Source: a virus. Taken from it: a DNA stretch of 55,189 bases. The DNA lies in IMG/VR virus record IMGVR_UViG_3300036859_000189, positions 1 through 55,189 of that record, one strand, 5' to 3'. Below the pieces are notes generated by a model. That model worked only from the letters and a program-made list of their open reading frames with translations, was not told the DNA's origin and did no database searches. The stretch's first letter is position 1. Each line of letters starts with the position of its first letter. Positions 42,041 through 50,217 of this stretch are shown one piece after another. The position numbers and the translations under genes are program-made.

Positions 42041-42082
42041 AGACCCTTGTAGCCTCTTGAAATCTGTCCACATAATGTGGAT
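42041..42082 (+). promoter_or_regulatory. Late promoter L7, leaderless type
   Basis: AGACCCTTGT at 42041-42050 lies 42 bp before ATG 42083, with CATAAT at -12 to -7, the closest to the bacterial consensus of all copies. Confidence 0.75.
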
Positions 42083-43093
42083 ATGGCAATAAGCGTAGGT
42101 GTAGCGAATCCAGGCAATATTTCAGGTGTCGGCGTTGCACAGCCTGGGCAGATCTCTGGAGTAGGCGTAGCCCAGCCGGGACGCATTACTAGCGTGGGGA
42201 ATGCTACCCCTGGTACGATCAGCGGTGTAGGTGTTTTAGGTAGCCTAAATAACGCAGCGATAGCTGGAAACGCATATGTAAACCAAGCTCAAGTCGATTA
42301 TCAAAAGCTGATTCGAGATGCACTTTCAAAGATAGGTGCTCAACAACAGCCAGTTTATGCTCCCAGGTTGGATTTTGCAGCTATTAATGCTCAATCAAGG
42401 GCAGCGGCAGAGAATGCGGTCAACCCGCTTTATACTAGAAAACTAAATGAATTTCTGGCGGAGCAATCAGCAAAGCGTGCCCGCCAGCAGCAAACATTTG
42501 AAACTGCCAATAAGATCCTTGAAGAAGATCTAGGCCAAGCTCTCGGAGCTAGTGAGTTACAACGTAGTCGAACGGCCGAAGACGTAGCTACCAACATTGG
42601 GCAGACTAGGCAGCAAGAACAGCAATTTCAAGAAGACAGCGGTACCCAATTCGAGGATCAACGGCTGGCCCAAGCGAGAGCACAGGCTGCTTCGGGTATT
42701 CTAGGTAGCGGCGCTGGTCAGCGTCAAACTACACAGGCCACTGGAGCGCGGAATACTCAAGAAAAGCGGCAAGTAGAACAGTTTAACCAGGCAAGGGCGG
42801 CACAGGAATTGTTTAAGACCCGATCATTTGAAGACCTACTCAAGTCTGATGAGCTGAGCAAGCTGAAGACGACCAGAGGCAAAGAGGCGGCTAAGTTCGA
42901 TCTTGATGCTTATATCCAGGATCTTGGATTTGAAGAAACGAAGACTCGCTCGCAACTTGAAGAGGAACGGCTAGGTTCAATCCAGAAAGAGGTGGAAAAT
43001 CAACGCTCTGGCTTGGTGAGCAACTTCATTAACTCGATTCAGAACGCGGGACAAAGAGACGCGGCGTTTAGGGCTTACGGAGGTATGTTGTAG
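42083..43093 (+). CDS. Internal virion protein with N-terminal GVG repeats
   Basis: A 336-residue protein. Residues 1-50 hold four repeats of the form GVGVAQPGQIS; residues 80-300 are Gln/Glu/Arg/Ala-rich and helical (AENAVNPLYTRKLNEFLAEQ and on). Place and composition fit an ejection (internal core) protein of a short-tailed phage. Its ATG is the predicted transcription start of L7; the last base overlaps the next GTG start. Confidence 0.62.
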   Translation: MAISVGVANPGNISGVGVAQPGQISGVGVAQPGRITSVGNATPGTISGVGVLGSLNNAAIAGNAYVNQAQVDYQKLIRDALSKIGAQQQPVYAPRLDFAAINAQSRAAAENAVNPLYTRKLNEFLAEQSAKRARQQQTFETANKILEEDLGQALGASELQRSRTAEDVATNIGQTRQQEQQFQEDSGTQFEDQRLAQARAQAASGILGSGAGQRQTTQATGARNTQEKRQVEQFNQARAAQELFKTRSFEDLLKSDELSKLKTTRGKEAAKFDLDAYIQDLGFEETKTRSQLEEERLGSIQKEVENQRSGLVSNFINSIQNAGQRDAAFRAYGGML

Positions 43094-43722
43094 TGCCCCC
43101 TTCACCATTAGGGAACTTCCCCGAACTAGCCCAAGCCTATGCTAGTTCCTTTGATCGGGTCGGTCGTCAGACTCAGAACGCTGGGAATGAATATAACACC
43201 GGTGTGCAAGCCCAAGCAGAACAAGCTCAACGAAAGGCCAGTCTTGAGGCTGAATCCCAACGCTTGAAAGATATGACCGATCCAAATAAGTATCAACTCC
43301 GTCAAAAAGAAGATGGTGGGTACGACTTCTTTGACCCAGAGGGCAACCAAATAGATGTCGCTACTTATACGCAAAGAACTGGCCAACGTGCAGCCGATGT
43401 GCTTAAGGACTCTCAAAATCCTATCGATATTCAGTACGTTGAAGATTTCAATAATCTTCAGGGGTTCTTTACGGCTTTGGTGAATAAGGACACCAAGTCT
43501 ATCGAGGCGTACAAGAAGCAGCAACCGAACCTTTCAAAATACGAAGGCGCGGGTGGTATGGACAAGTTGACACAAGATTTCAAAAAATACTACCAACGAT
43601 ACTACGTTACCAGACAACAAGATCCCAATGCCTGGGGGACTCGTCCTCAGCAAGGTACTCTCGTACCAAGCTCTCAGATGGTAGCTAGGGCTCCCCAAGG
43701 TGGTGGCGGCTTTGAACTATAG
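43093..43722 (+). CDS. Internal virion protein candidate
   Basis: A 209-residue, Gln-rich helical protein from GTG (NAGNEYNTGVQAQAEQAQRK). A central QKEDGGYDFFDPEGNQIDVA is a small beta-hairpin-like segment. Lying between two other Gln/Ala-rich proteins, it is likely part of the set injected with the DNA. No family recognised. Confidence 0.55.
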   Translation: MPPSPLGNFPELAQAYASSFDRVGRQTQNAGNEYNTGVQAQAEQAQRKASLEAESQRLKDMTDPNKYQLRQKEDGGYDFFDPEGNQIDVATYTQRTGQRAADVLKDSQNPIDIQYVEDFNNLQGFFTALVNKDTKSIEAYKKQQPNLSKYEGAGGMDKLTQDFKKYYQRYYVTRQQDPNAWGTRPQQGTLVPSSQMVARAPQGGGGFEL

Positions 43723-43731
43723 AGAAGAGCT

Positions 43732-46707
43732 ATGGCTGTATTAAGTTTTTTAGCAGATATTGTCGACGCCAACACTGAAAGAGACAAGAAGAAGCGTCAG
43801 CAACGGGGCGAGCCTGAACTGTACGCAGACCAGCAGCGGGCAAGAGGCATAACCAGACCCGTACAGAATATCGGGCAACAACTGGTCGGTAATACGCTGC
43901 GCTTTTTGAACACTGTTAAGGCCGGAGGCGGAGGGGCTTTAGGGCTTGGCGAGACTTTTGCAGCGTCTATAGGTGGCAATAACCAGGCTTATGAACGTGC
44001 CAAGCAGGGTACAGCAGAAACCCTTAAAAAAGATTTGAGTCCGACGGGTGGTTTACTTGGGGCTGGGACCCTCTTTGAGAATCCTGGGCAGGCTCAAAAC
44101 ATCGGTGCCAGTGATTTAGCCAAGAAGACAGTAGGTGGTGGATTCGGTGTTGCATCTGAAGTTCTACCAATACCGTTCGGAAAAGCCGCCGAAGGTGCGA
44201 GTCTCGCTACACGGGCAGTGCGGGGTGCTGCTGCTGGTGCTACCGGGGCAGGGCTTAGTAGTGCCGCCGAGCAACTTGTCCTGAAGGGGTCTATAGACCC
44301 CAGAGAGTTGGCAAAAAGTACTGCCTTTGGAGCAGCCGTAGGAGGGACTGTACCTGTTGCTGGATCAGTTATTCGAAATCGCATACCATTGAATGAAGGT
44401 GGTTTCGTGAAGATACCAGACGATATTATGTCTCGGCTATCAAAAGCTACCGACGAAACAGAAGTAAGAAAAGTCCTCAAAGACCTTCCTGATGATGTGT
44501 CTGCCCGTGTCGCCCCAGCAATTGCACAGACCAAAGACCCAAATATCATCCAGAACATAATCAATCGAGCAAATGAACCAAAAATCTCCGACATAGGTGG
44601 CGCACGACCTTTTAATGACATCCAGAAAAATATTGAAGCTGCTCATAATGCCGGCGACAATGTAACCGCTTCCAAGCTCATAGATCAACTCCCCGTTGAA
44701 AACCAAGGGGCGATGCGATCCGCGCTAAATATCCCGCCACCCCAAGAAGTACCGGCCGCACAACGCGTTATAAGCGCACTTGATGAAGCGTCTAAGCAAA
44801 GAGGTACCCAAGAACAGCTTTACAGTGCTGAACGTTCCAAGCGTTTCGCCGCCGCCAAAAGTGCGGGTGCTAAACTACCAGGGACTGAAGGCTACAAAGC
44901 AGAACTCCGTCAGCTAAAAGGCGAACTGCCGAAGGTAGACTACCGAGGGCTGGCTGAAACAGTGGCTCCAGATGAGCAAGAGAAACTATTCTCTGAATTA
45001 CGTTCACAGGTACAAGGGCTTGGCTTGCAAACCGGGCAGAGCATCAGTACTCAAACAGCACTTCGGAAAGTTATCTTTGGCGAAGGGGGTGTACCGACTC
45101 GCAGCGAAATACAGTACTTGCGCAACGCGTTCGGTGATGACTTTGCCGAAAAGGTTGTAGACAGTATATCGGGGTTTGAGAAAGCGAAGAACCTCGCGTA
45201 TGAAGTTGCAGGTGTTCCCCGTGCCTTGATGGCAACCGCCGATGTGTCCTTTGGTCTTCGACAGGGGTTGGCTGCTGGAACAAGACATCCAGTATTGTTC
45301 GCTAAGAACTTCGTTAAGCAATTCAAATATCTTAAAAGCGATGACGCGTTTAAGGAACTCACCCAAGAGATAACTAGTCACCCCAATTATGATCTCATGA
45401 AAAAAGCACGGCTAGCTATTACAGACATAGCGGGTGATAGCGCAACAAATCGTGAGGAGCAATATGTATCGACTCTTGCAGAAAAAATACCTGGCCTCGG
45501 AAGAATCGTCAGAGCGTCGGATCGAGCATACACCGGTTTTGCTACGTCAATGCGAGCCAATATCTTTAACGGGCTTATCGATGAGGCTGATCGGGCCGGA
45601 ATACCGCTTTCGGATAAATTACTACGTAATCTGGGAGAGGTAGTTAACACCGGAACGGGGAGAGGTAGCCTCGGAAAATTGGAGGCATCGGCCCAAAACC
45701 TCAGTACTGCGCTATTCGCCCCTCGCCTCATAGCATCACGTCTTCAGATGTTCAATCCGCAGTACTATATCAAACTCGACCCGCTCGCCAGGAAAGAAGC
45801 CCTCACAACCTTGCTATCACTTGGAACCGTAGTCGGAAGTGTCGCCGGGATGGCTAAATTAGCTGGAGCAGATGTTGAAGCTGACCCACGAAGCTCGGAC
45901 TTTGCCAAAATTAAAGTAGGGGATACTCGTTTCGACATCGCGGGAGGTTTCCAGCAGTACGTCAGACTTGGCGCACAGCTCGCAAGTGGCAAGATTATTA
46001 GTTCTACGACTGGCTCAGAGATGACACTCGGTGGTGATGGTTATCGACCTCTAACTAGAGCGGATATTCTTGCGAGGTTTGCGCAAGGTAAAGAGAGTCC
46101 TGTTGTTTCTTTTGTTACCGACCTGCTCAAGGGGGAGGACTTTGCCGGCCAGCCCATAGATGTTAAGGATGCGGTCGTGAGCCGCTTTATTCCGCTTGTC
46201 GCTCAAGACTTGGCTGACATATATGGCCAGCGAAGGTACCAAGGCGAGTCTGTTGGCAAGAGCGCCACTACTGCCGTCGGTGTTGCTCCGCTAACAGCAA
46301 CCGGCGTCGGGACACAAACATATGGAACATTCAACCGAGGCGTTAGCGATAATCAACGAGCATATTTGAAGTTCCTCGATAAGCAAGGCGCAAGTAAAGA
46401 AGAGCTTTCTGCTAACGAGAGATTCTTTAAAGAACTTGGTCAAGCAAGCGGCAAACGAACTACGGTCAGCAAGAAGATAAATGATGCTATTGCTGAGGAT
46501 GATCCAGCTAAAGCTACGCAATTGGCCGAGGAGTATAACAAGATGTTAGCCGAAGGGATGACCCGGTGGGTCAAGAAATACGGCGAAGAGTATGGCAGCT
46601 CAACTCTGCAAGAGGCATACAACAAGCGGAAACTGTCGACTAGTCCTCAGTCGTTTAACAGTAGACAGAAGAGTGTCAAGCGTGCGGAACTCTTAGGAAC
46701 AAGGTAA
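43732..46707 (+). CDS. Large internal virion (ejection) protein
   Basis: A 991-residue protein, the largest in the window. It has several Gly/Ala-rich hydrophobic stretches (residues about 63-85, 130-160, 165-210; and LLSLGTVVGSVAGMAKLAGA near 695-715) that could cross a membrane, set in long helical regions. Large, Ala-rich proteins of this kind in podoviruses form the internal core and the channel across the host envelope. There is no lytic transglycosylase motif that I can see. Confidence 0.65.
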   Translation: MAVLSFLADIVDANTERDKKKRQQRGEPELYADQQRARGITRPVQNIGQQLVGNTLRFLNTVKAGGGGALGLGETFAASIGGNNQAYERAKQGTAETLKKDLSPTGGLLGAGTLFENPGQAQNIGASDLAKKTVGGGFGVASEVLPIPFGKAAEGASLATRAVRGAAAGATGAGLSSAAEQLVLKGSIDPRELAKSTAFGAAVGGTVPVAGSVIRNRIPLNEGGFVKIPDDIMSRLSKATDETEVRKVLKDLPDDVSARVAPAIAQTKDPNIIQNIINRANEPKISDIGGARPFNDIQKNIEAAHNAGDNVTASKLIDQLPVENQGAMRSALNIPPPQEVPAAQRVISALDEASKQRGTQEQLYSAERSKRFAAAKSAGAKLPGTEGYKAELRQLKGELPKVDYRGLAETVAPDEQEKLFSELRSQVQGLGLQTGQSISTQTALRKVIFGEGGVPTRSEIQYLRNAFGDDFAEKVVDSISGFEKAKNLAYEVAGVPRALMATADVSFGLRQGLAAGTRHPVLFAKNFVKQFKYLKSDDAFKELTQEITSHPNYDLMKKARLAITDIAGDSATNREEQYVSTLAEKIPGLGRIVRASDRAYTGFATSMRANIFNGLIDEADRAGIPLSDKLLRNLGEVVNTGTGRGSLGKLEASAQNLSTALFAPRLIASRLQMFNPQYYIKLDPLARKEALTTLLSLGTVVGSVAGMAKLAGADVEADPRSSDFAKIKVGDTRFDIAGGFQQYVRLGAQLASGKIISSTTGSEMTLGGDGYRPLTRADILARFAQGKESPVVSFVTDLLKGEDFAGQPIDVKDAVVSRFIPLVAQDLADIYGQRRYQGESVGKSATTAVGVAPLTATGVGTQTYGTFNRGVSDNQRAYLKFLDKQGASKEELSANERFFKELGQASGKRTTVSKKINDAIAEDDPAKATQLAEEYNKMLAEGMTRWVKKYGEEYGSSTLQEAYNKRKLSTSPQSFNSRQKSVKRAELLGTR

Positions 46708-46720
46708 TTAAGGAGATCTT

Positions 46721-47065
46721 ATGGGCATATGGAAAAAACGTCTCGTGGATGTGGCTACAAAGAAAAACCAAAAAAAGGGCATTACTAAAATTCGATACAT
46801 GTACACCAAAGATGAAAAGATGATTGCCAAGAAAGAAATCCCAGCAAACATCTTTGAACTTCTGCAAACACAAGACGAAGTGGACGACACCAATCTTTCG
46901 CTAGAACAGCCGTGGAAAGAGTGTATTTTTTGTAGTGAGCGTGCCACCAAGAGTCGTTTCGTACGTCTCCAGACGGTTGATCTGTGCAATGAACACTACT
47001 TCAGTATGAACGTAGGGAAGATTGCTCAAAAACTGAACGAGACTCTTCATGCCAGCGCACGATGA
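46721..47065 (+). CDS. Zinc-knuckle protein interrupted near its end by a homing endonuclease
   Basis: A 114-residue protein with AAGGAG before the ATG. CIFCSERATKSRF and DLCNEHYF form a C-x2-C ... C-x2-H zinc site. It ends SMNVGKIAQKLNETLHASAR. A near copy of this end, [19 protein letters not shown], is encoded after the endonuclease gene at 47500-47559. The original gene therefore seems to have continued there, and the inserted endonuclease brought its own replacement end. Confidence 0.65.
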   Translation: MGIWKKRLVDVATKKNQKKGITKIRYMYTKDEKMIAKKEIPANIFELLQTQDEVDDTNLSLEQPWKECIFCSERATKSRFVRLQTVDLCNEHYFSMNVGKIAQKLNETLHASAR

Positions 47066-47501
47066 TTTCGTATCTCTGGCGGGGATCATTGATGGTGAGG
47101 GGCATATAGCCCTGGCACGTTCAAATGGTCTTTGGCACTCATTGAGATTATCAATAGGATCAACTAGTTTTGAGCTAATAGAGTACCTGAAGGACACGTT
47201 TGGTGGAAGTTACTACGTTAGCGCTCGAACGGGTCAGTACGGAAACAACAAGCGGTCCTGGCATTGGTCAACAAGCGGGAAAAATCTTTACAAGATATTA
47301 GACGAAACCATGCCTTACTTGATAATCAAAAAATCCCACGCCCTCCTAGCATTGGGATACAGAGATACGATGATTGATGGGCGTACCCAAAGACTCACTG
47401 ACGATATCATTAAGGCAAGAGTCGAGATAGCAGACAAATTTAAGCAACTAAACGCCAGAGGCTTAGACAGTTTACGCAAGCCGACAACTGGTATTACATG
47501 A
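47049..47501 (+). CDS. LAGLIDADG homing endonuclease
   Basis: A 150-residue protein with the motif LAGIIDGEGHI at residues 10-20 and a following strand-rich body (LRLSIGSTSFELIEYLKDTF, GGSYYVSARTG, SWHWSTSGKNLYKIL), typical of single-motif LAGLIDADG enzymes that act as dimers. Such enzymes spread by cutting alleles that lack them. It is free-standing, overlaps the end of the zinc-knuckle gene by 17 bases, and is followed directly by the displaced end of that gene. Confidence 0.85.
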   Translation: MPAHDDFVSLAGIIDGEGHIALARSNGLWHSLRLSIGSTSFELIEYLKDTFGGSYYVSARTGQYGNNKRSWHWSTSGKNLYKILDETMPYLIIKKSHALLALGYRDTMIDGRTQRLTDDIIKARVEIADKFKQLNARGLDSLRKPTTGIT

Positions 47502-47559
47502 GAACGTGGGCCGCATCGCCCAAAAACTTAACGAGATCAAGGAGCCACAACATGCCTAA
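47500..47559 (+). pseudogene. Displaced 3' end of the zinc-knuckle gene
   Basis: This stretch reads [19 protein letters not shown] and a TAA, in one open frame without a start codon. It matches the last 19 codons of the gene at 46721 at about three quarters of the DNA positions over the conserved part. Its stop overlaps the ATG of the next gene, the normal arrangement in this phage, which shows that it is the original end. Confidence 0.7.
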
Positions 47560-47644
47560 AGTTAAAGGGAAAGAGTTCCCCTACACCGCAAAAGGTAAGA
47601 AGGCGGCCAAAGCCTACAAGAAAAAGCTCAAGAAAGGTAAGTAA
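47552..47644 (+). CDS. Tiny Lys-rich protein
   Basis: A 30-residue protein, [20 protein letters not shown] and a Lys-rich end. AAGGAG lies 10 bases before the ATG. Such tiny basic proteins are frequent next to phage structural genes; function unknown. Stop and next start overlap (TAATG). Confidence 0.55.
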   Translation: MPKVKGKEFPYTAKGKKAAKAYKKKLKKGK

Positions 47645-47775
47645 TGCCACTAAAGAAGGGTCGATCAAAGAAAGTTATCAGCCAGAATATTCGTGAGTTA
47701 CGTCATTCTGGCAGACCTCAGAAGCAAGCCATTGCTATTGCCTTTTCTAAAGCTCGCAAGTCTAAGAAGAAATAA
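47644..47775 (+). CDS. Tiny basic conserved phage protein
   Basis: A 43-residue protein. The pattern [20 protein letters not shown] followed by [19 protein letters not shown] is one that I know from many phage genomes (small DUF6496-type proteins). It is highly basic with one short helix and could bind DNA or RNA. The preceding gene ends on its start codon. Confidence 0.7.
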   Translation: MPLKKGRSKKVISQNIRELRHSGRPQKQAIAIAFSKARKSKKK

Positions 47776-47779
47776 TGAC

Positions 47780-48028
47780 ATGGACCCCATTCCCACATTC
47801 CTAGAACAAGCAGGCTTCGGCTTTATGGCAGGTATATTCCTCTGGTTGTATTTAGGCGAACGCAAGGACCACAAAGACACTCGCAAAGAGCTGAGTGCCA
47901 TGCAGGAAGCCCGGCGCTTGGACGCGGTGGAGACGCGTACAGACGTGACTTCAATCCTGCCAGGCATCTCCCAGGCTTTAGCGAATATCAGTGACAAGAT
48001 CGAGATAAGTAAGGCGAGGAAGCGATAA
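47780..48028 (+). CDS. Single-pass membrane protein, lysis-region candidate
   Basis: An 82-residue protein from ATG 47780. A short N-terminus is followed by a hydrophobic helix, about residues 12-26 (FGFMAGIFLWLYLG), then a charged helical part (RKDHKDTRKELSAMQEARRL). This is the layout of phage small holin-like or spanin-like proteins, and the M23 endolysin is three genes downstream. Confidence 0.6.
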   Translation: MDPIPTFLEQAGFGFMAGIFLWLYLGERKDHKDTRKELSAMQEARRLDAVETRTDVTSILPGISQALANISDKIEISKARKR

Positions 48029-48222
48029 TGTGGTTTCGGAAAACACGGCCGGTTGAACCAACAGAGACAGTGGAAGTCGCCGCCCACAAACGCGCCACCA
48101 AGCGTCAGATCACCGATGTCAAGAAGCAGAGTGCCAGCGTGAACCAGCAGTTTGAGGACAACGGGTTTACCTTTCAAATCTATCTAGCAGCCGGGGGTAA
48201 ACACCTAGGGGGAGGAAAATGA
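48028..48222 (+). CDS. Small basic hypothetical protein
   Basis: A 64-residue protein whose ATG overlaps the stop of the previous gene. It is basic and helical in the first two thirds (HKRATKRQITDVKKQSASVN) and ends in a Gly-rich tail. No family is recognised. Its place between two membrane genes makes a lysis-related role possible. Confidence 0.5.
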   Translation: MWFRKTRPVEPTETVEVAAHKRATKRQITDVKKQSASVNQQFEDNGFTFQIYLAAGGKHLGGGK

Positions 48223-48572
48223 TGGACATCAAGACGTTAACCTTGATCTTTCTCGGCCTGCGGCTTGTGTCTATGGTGTTCATCGTGGACGTTATCAAAA
48301 AACAAGTTCGCTTACTCCGCCGACCGGTTGACCCAAAGCTTAAAAATATGCGGATGGTCCTGCTTGGGGTTTCCCTGGTGATTTTCCTGGGGAACCTGAT
48401 CCCTATTGGTATAGATATTGCTACCCAATTCGTTGAAACTGGCCGCCCGACTCCCGTAAGACCCATCAGCGTCGCCTACGGGCTGTCTAGCAACATACCC
48501 GCCTTGCTATCATCGATCCTCATTTGGCTGCTCTATAAGATGGCTGAGAAGGCGCTGAAGGAGGGAAAGTGA
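48219..48572 (+). CDS. Three-helix membrane protein
   Basis: A 117-residue protein with three hydrophobic spans: about residues 6-24, 46-68 and 88-107. A basic stretch (KKQVRLLRRPVDPKLKNMR) lies between the first two. It overlaps both neighbours. Size and position just before the endolysin gene fit a holin or antiholin, but no signature settles it. Confidence 0.6.
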   Translation: MMDIKTLTLIFLGLRLVSMVFIVDVIKKQVRLLRRPVDPKLKNMRMVLLGVSLVIFLGNLIPIGIDIATQFVETGRPTPVRPISVAYGLSSNIPALLSSILIWLLYKMAEKALKEGK

Positions 48573-49231
48573 TGCAGGCTCCTAGCTCAAACAGAATCAC
48601 CCAAACCGCCCACGGCCCATACAACGCGGTCGATTATTCTTACACCCCAGATATAGACTTCTATGCCCCAGAGGACGGCAAGGTTGTTTTCTATCAAGAA
48701 TCTGGAAGCTGTGGGAACAACCTCCAACTTTTAGGCAAGACTGGTCGACACGGCTTCTGTCACCTTGAGACGGCTTATGTGAAGGTCGGGGACCAAGTGA
48801 AGCGCGGCCAACGTTTGGGGAAGATGGGCTACACGGGCTACACCGAGCCCAAAGGTCCAAATGGGAGGCATTTGCATTGGGTGCTTCAACTTCCAAACGG
48901 GATTTACGCATACCCACCGGACTTTATTAACGAAGCTTTCAACCAAAAGGAGGAAGACATGATAGACGACGCTGGAGCAAGAGAACTTTTAACGTTAAGT
49001 GGGATTCTCGCCCAACCTGGAGACAAACCGGACAGACAGCCTACGTTAGAGGAAATCAAGAACCTCATTGGGAAATCTTACCCCCAAGCAATGAGAGAAG
49101 TCCGTCAATACCAACCCTGGAAGAATAATCTAGCGAAGATCAAATACTACGACGCGGACATCGAGACGGCCCGGAAGCAAACCATCAACCGGGATACCGC
49201 ACTGGCTTATCTAACCAATAACTTGAAGTAA
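48569..49231 (+). CDS. Endolysin, M23 metallopeptidase
   Basis: A 220-residue protein. The M23 (LytM-type) zinc site is visible: H15 with D22 (HGPYNAVDYS), then HGFCHLETAY around residue 65, and HLHW with H101 and H103. Between them GDQVKRGQRLGKMGYTG is the usual strand pair. It cuts peptide bridges in peptidoglycan. The last 80 residues are helical and could bind the cell wall. There is no signal peptide, so it needs a holin for release. Confidence 0.87.
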   Translation: MMQAPSSNRITQTAHGPYNAVDYSYTPDIDFYAPEDGKVVFYQESGSCGNNLQLLGKTGRHGFCHLETAYVKVGDQVKRGQRLGKMGYTGYTEPKGPNGRHLHWVLQLPNGIYAYPPDFINEAFNQKEEDMIDDAGARELLTLSGILAQPGDKPDRQPTLEEIKNLIGKSYPQAMREVRQYQPWKNNLAKIKYYDADIETARKQTINRDTALAYLTNNLK

Positions 49232-49243
49232 GGAGGTTAGCGT

Positions 49244-49321
49244 ATGACCGAAATAACAATAATTCAGTAGGAAAGTTTGTACCTTAACATCACGGGCAAG
49301 TTTAGTAAGGAAAAGTCATGA
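49244..49321 (+). pseudogene. 25-codon frame interrupted by an in-frame TAG
   Basis: A perfect AGGAGG site precedes ATG 49244, which reads MTEITIIQ and then TAG (49268-49270). Beyond it the same frame stays open for 16 codons (ESLYLNITGKFSKEKS) and stops in a TGA that overlaps the next ATG, as real genes do here. It is either a broken small gene, an 8-residue leader peptide or a case of amber readthrough. Confidence 0.4.
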
Positions 49322-49692
49322 AGCAGAAAGTAAAGTTAGTATTCGCACGAAGTTACGTAGAAAACCCGACTAGCAACGATTGTTTTGCGGAGACAATCCA
49401 TATCGAGTTGCCAAGTCACATAAAACAAGCACATCTAATCTCAGCTCGCAGCTATCAGCCGGAAGAGATGAAAGACTCTCACACGCTCGGTGGCGACGAC
49501 ACTGCGACGATTTGGGATTACCACGATGAGCAACATCTCGTAGGAAAACTGCTCACCTATATAGATGCGACCTATTCAGACAAAGAGCAGCGGCAGGCCC
49601 ATAAAGACATCTTGAAAGATGTTGTGTATGGGTACTTCCAAGAATTGAGAACGCGTGCCATACAAACCGTGAAGGCCTATCCAGATAAGTAA
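49318..49692 (+). CDS. Hypothetical late-region protein
   Basis: A 124-residue protein with TAAGGAAAAG before its ATG. A beta-rich start (KVKLVFARSYVENP, ETIHIELPSHIKQAHLISAR) leads to a helical C-terminal half (SDKEQRQAHKDILKDVVYGY). No family is recognised. It lies between the endolysin and a holin-like gene. Confidence 0.6.
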   Translation: MKQKVKLVFARSYVENPTSNDCFAETIHIELPSHIKQAHLISARSYQPEEMKDSHTLGGDDTATIWDYHDEQHLVGKLLTYIDATYSDKEQRQAHKDILKDVVYGYFQELRTRAIQTVKAYPDK

Positions 49693-49745
49693 ACATTAAC
49701 CACCTTGCCCGTGGTGCTAGGGTACAACCTAGAGAAGGAGGATAT

Positions 49746-49925
49746 ATGGACATACCAAAACTCTACGCAGAGTATAAAAAGGCTTTTATGGCCGCTCTCG
49801 CTGCCGCAGGTGTGATTTCAGCCGCTTTAGCGGACTGGAGCCTCACGACGGAAGAAGGCGCTGCAATCGGCGCTGCGTTGGTCGGAGTGTATCTTGTTTG
49901 GAAAGCTAGAAACGAGGTTCTATGA
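49746..49925 (+). CDS. Holin-like small membrane protein
   Basis: A 59-residue protein with AGAAGGAGG before the ATG. KLYAEYKKAFMAALAAAGVI, then SAALADWSLTTEEGAAIGAA, then LVGVYLVWKAR: two hydrophobic helices around a short acidic turn. This type is common in phages near lysis genes and is the best holin candidate here. The next ATG overlaps its stop. Confidence 0.65.
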   Translation: MDIPKLYAEYKKAFMAALAAAGVISAALADWSLTTEEGAAIGAALVGVYLVWKARNEVL

Positions 49926-50086
49926 GTGTATCAGCACTACTAATCGGATTGTTTCTGGTAATGTACGGTGTCACCTCGCTTCACTGGGTGACTATCTCAG
50001 CTGAAGTCCTGGGATTGGTGGCTTTTATCGCCGGACTCGCCGTCTTGTTTGAGGGCGCGGTGGTAAAACTCGTGAAACGAGATTGA
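49922..50086 (+). CDS. Small two-helix membrane protein
   Basis: A 54-residue protein with two hydrophobic helices (SALLIGLFLVMYGVTSL and VLGLVAFIAGLAVLFEGAVV), translated together with the holin-like gene by ATGA overlap. It could be a second holin or an antiholin. Confidence 0.6.
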   Translation: MSVSALLIGLFLVMYGVTSLHWVTISAEVLGLVAFIAGLAVLFEGAVVKLVKRD

Positions 50087-50122
50087 GATTTAGCCTGAAA
50101 TAAACTATAATGAGCTTTCTGT

Positions 50123-50162
50123 AAGAGAGTCTGTACTGGCAAGTGGAGGCTCTTTTACTTTT
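50123..50162 (+). terminator. Terminator of the lysis unit
   Basis: AAGAG (50123-50127) with further inner pairs is complementary to CTCTT (50150-50154), and a T-rich run follows. It lies 37 bp after the last late gene. Confidence 0.5.
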
Positions 50163-50165
50163 TAC

Positions 50166-50195
50166 TTGACATTCTCATCCATCTTTGATTAGATA
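50166..50195 (+). promoter_or_regulatory. Sigma70-type promoter
   Basis: TTGACA (50166-50171), a 17-bp spacer and TTAGAT (50189-50194). It follows the lysis terminator and points into the structured region and the gene at 50540. It differs from the phage late element and is likely read by the host polymerase in the lysogen. Confidence 0.6.
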
Positions 50196-50217
50196 CTTAT
50201 CTACTTACCTTGATTGG

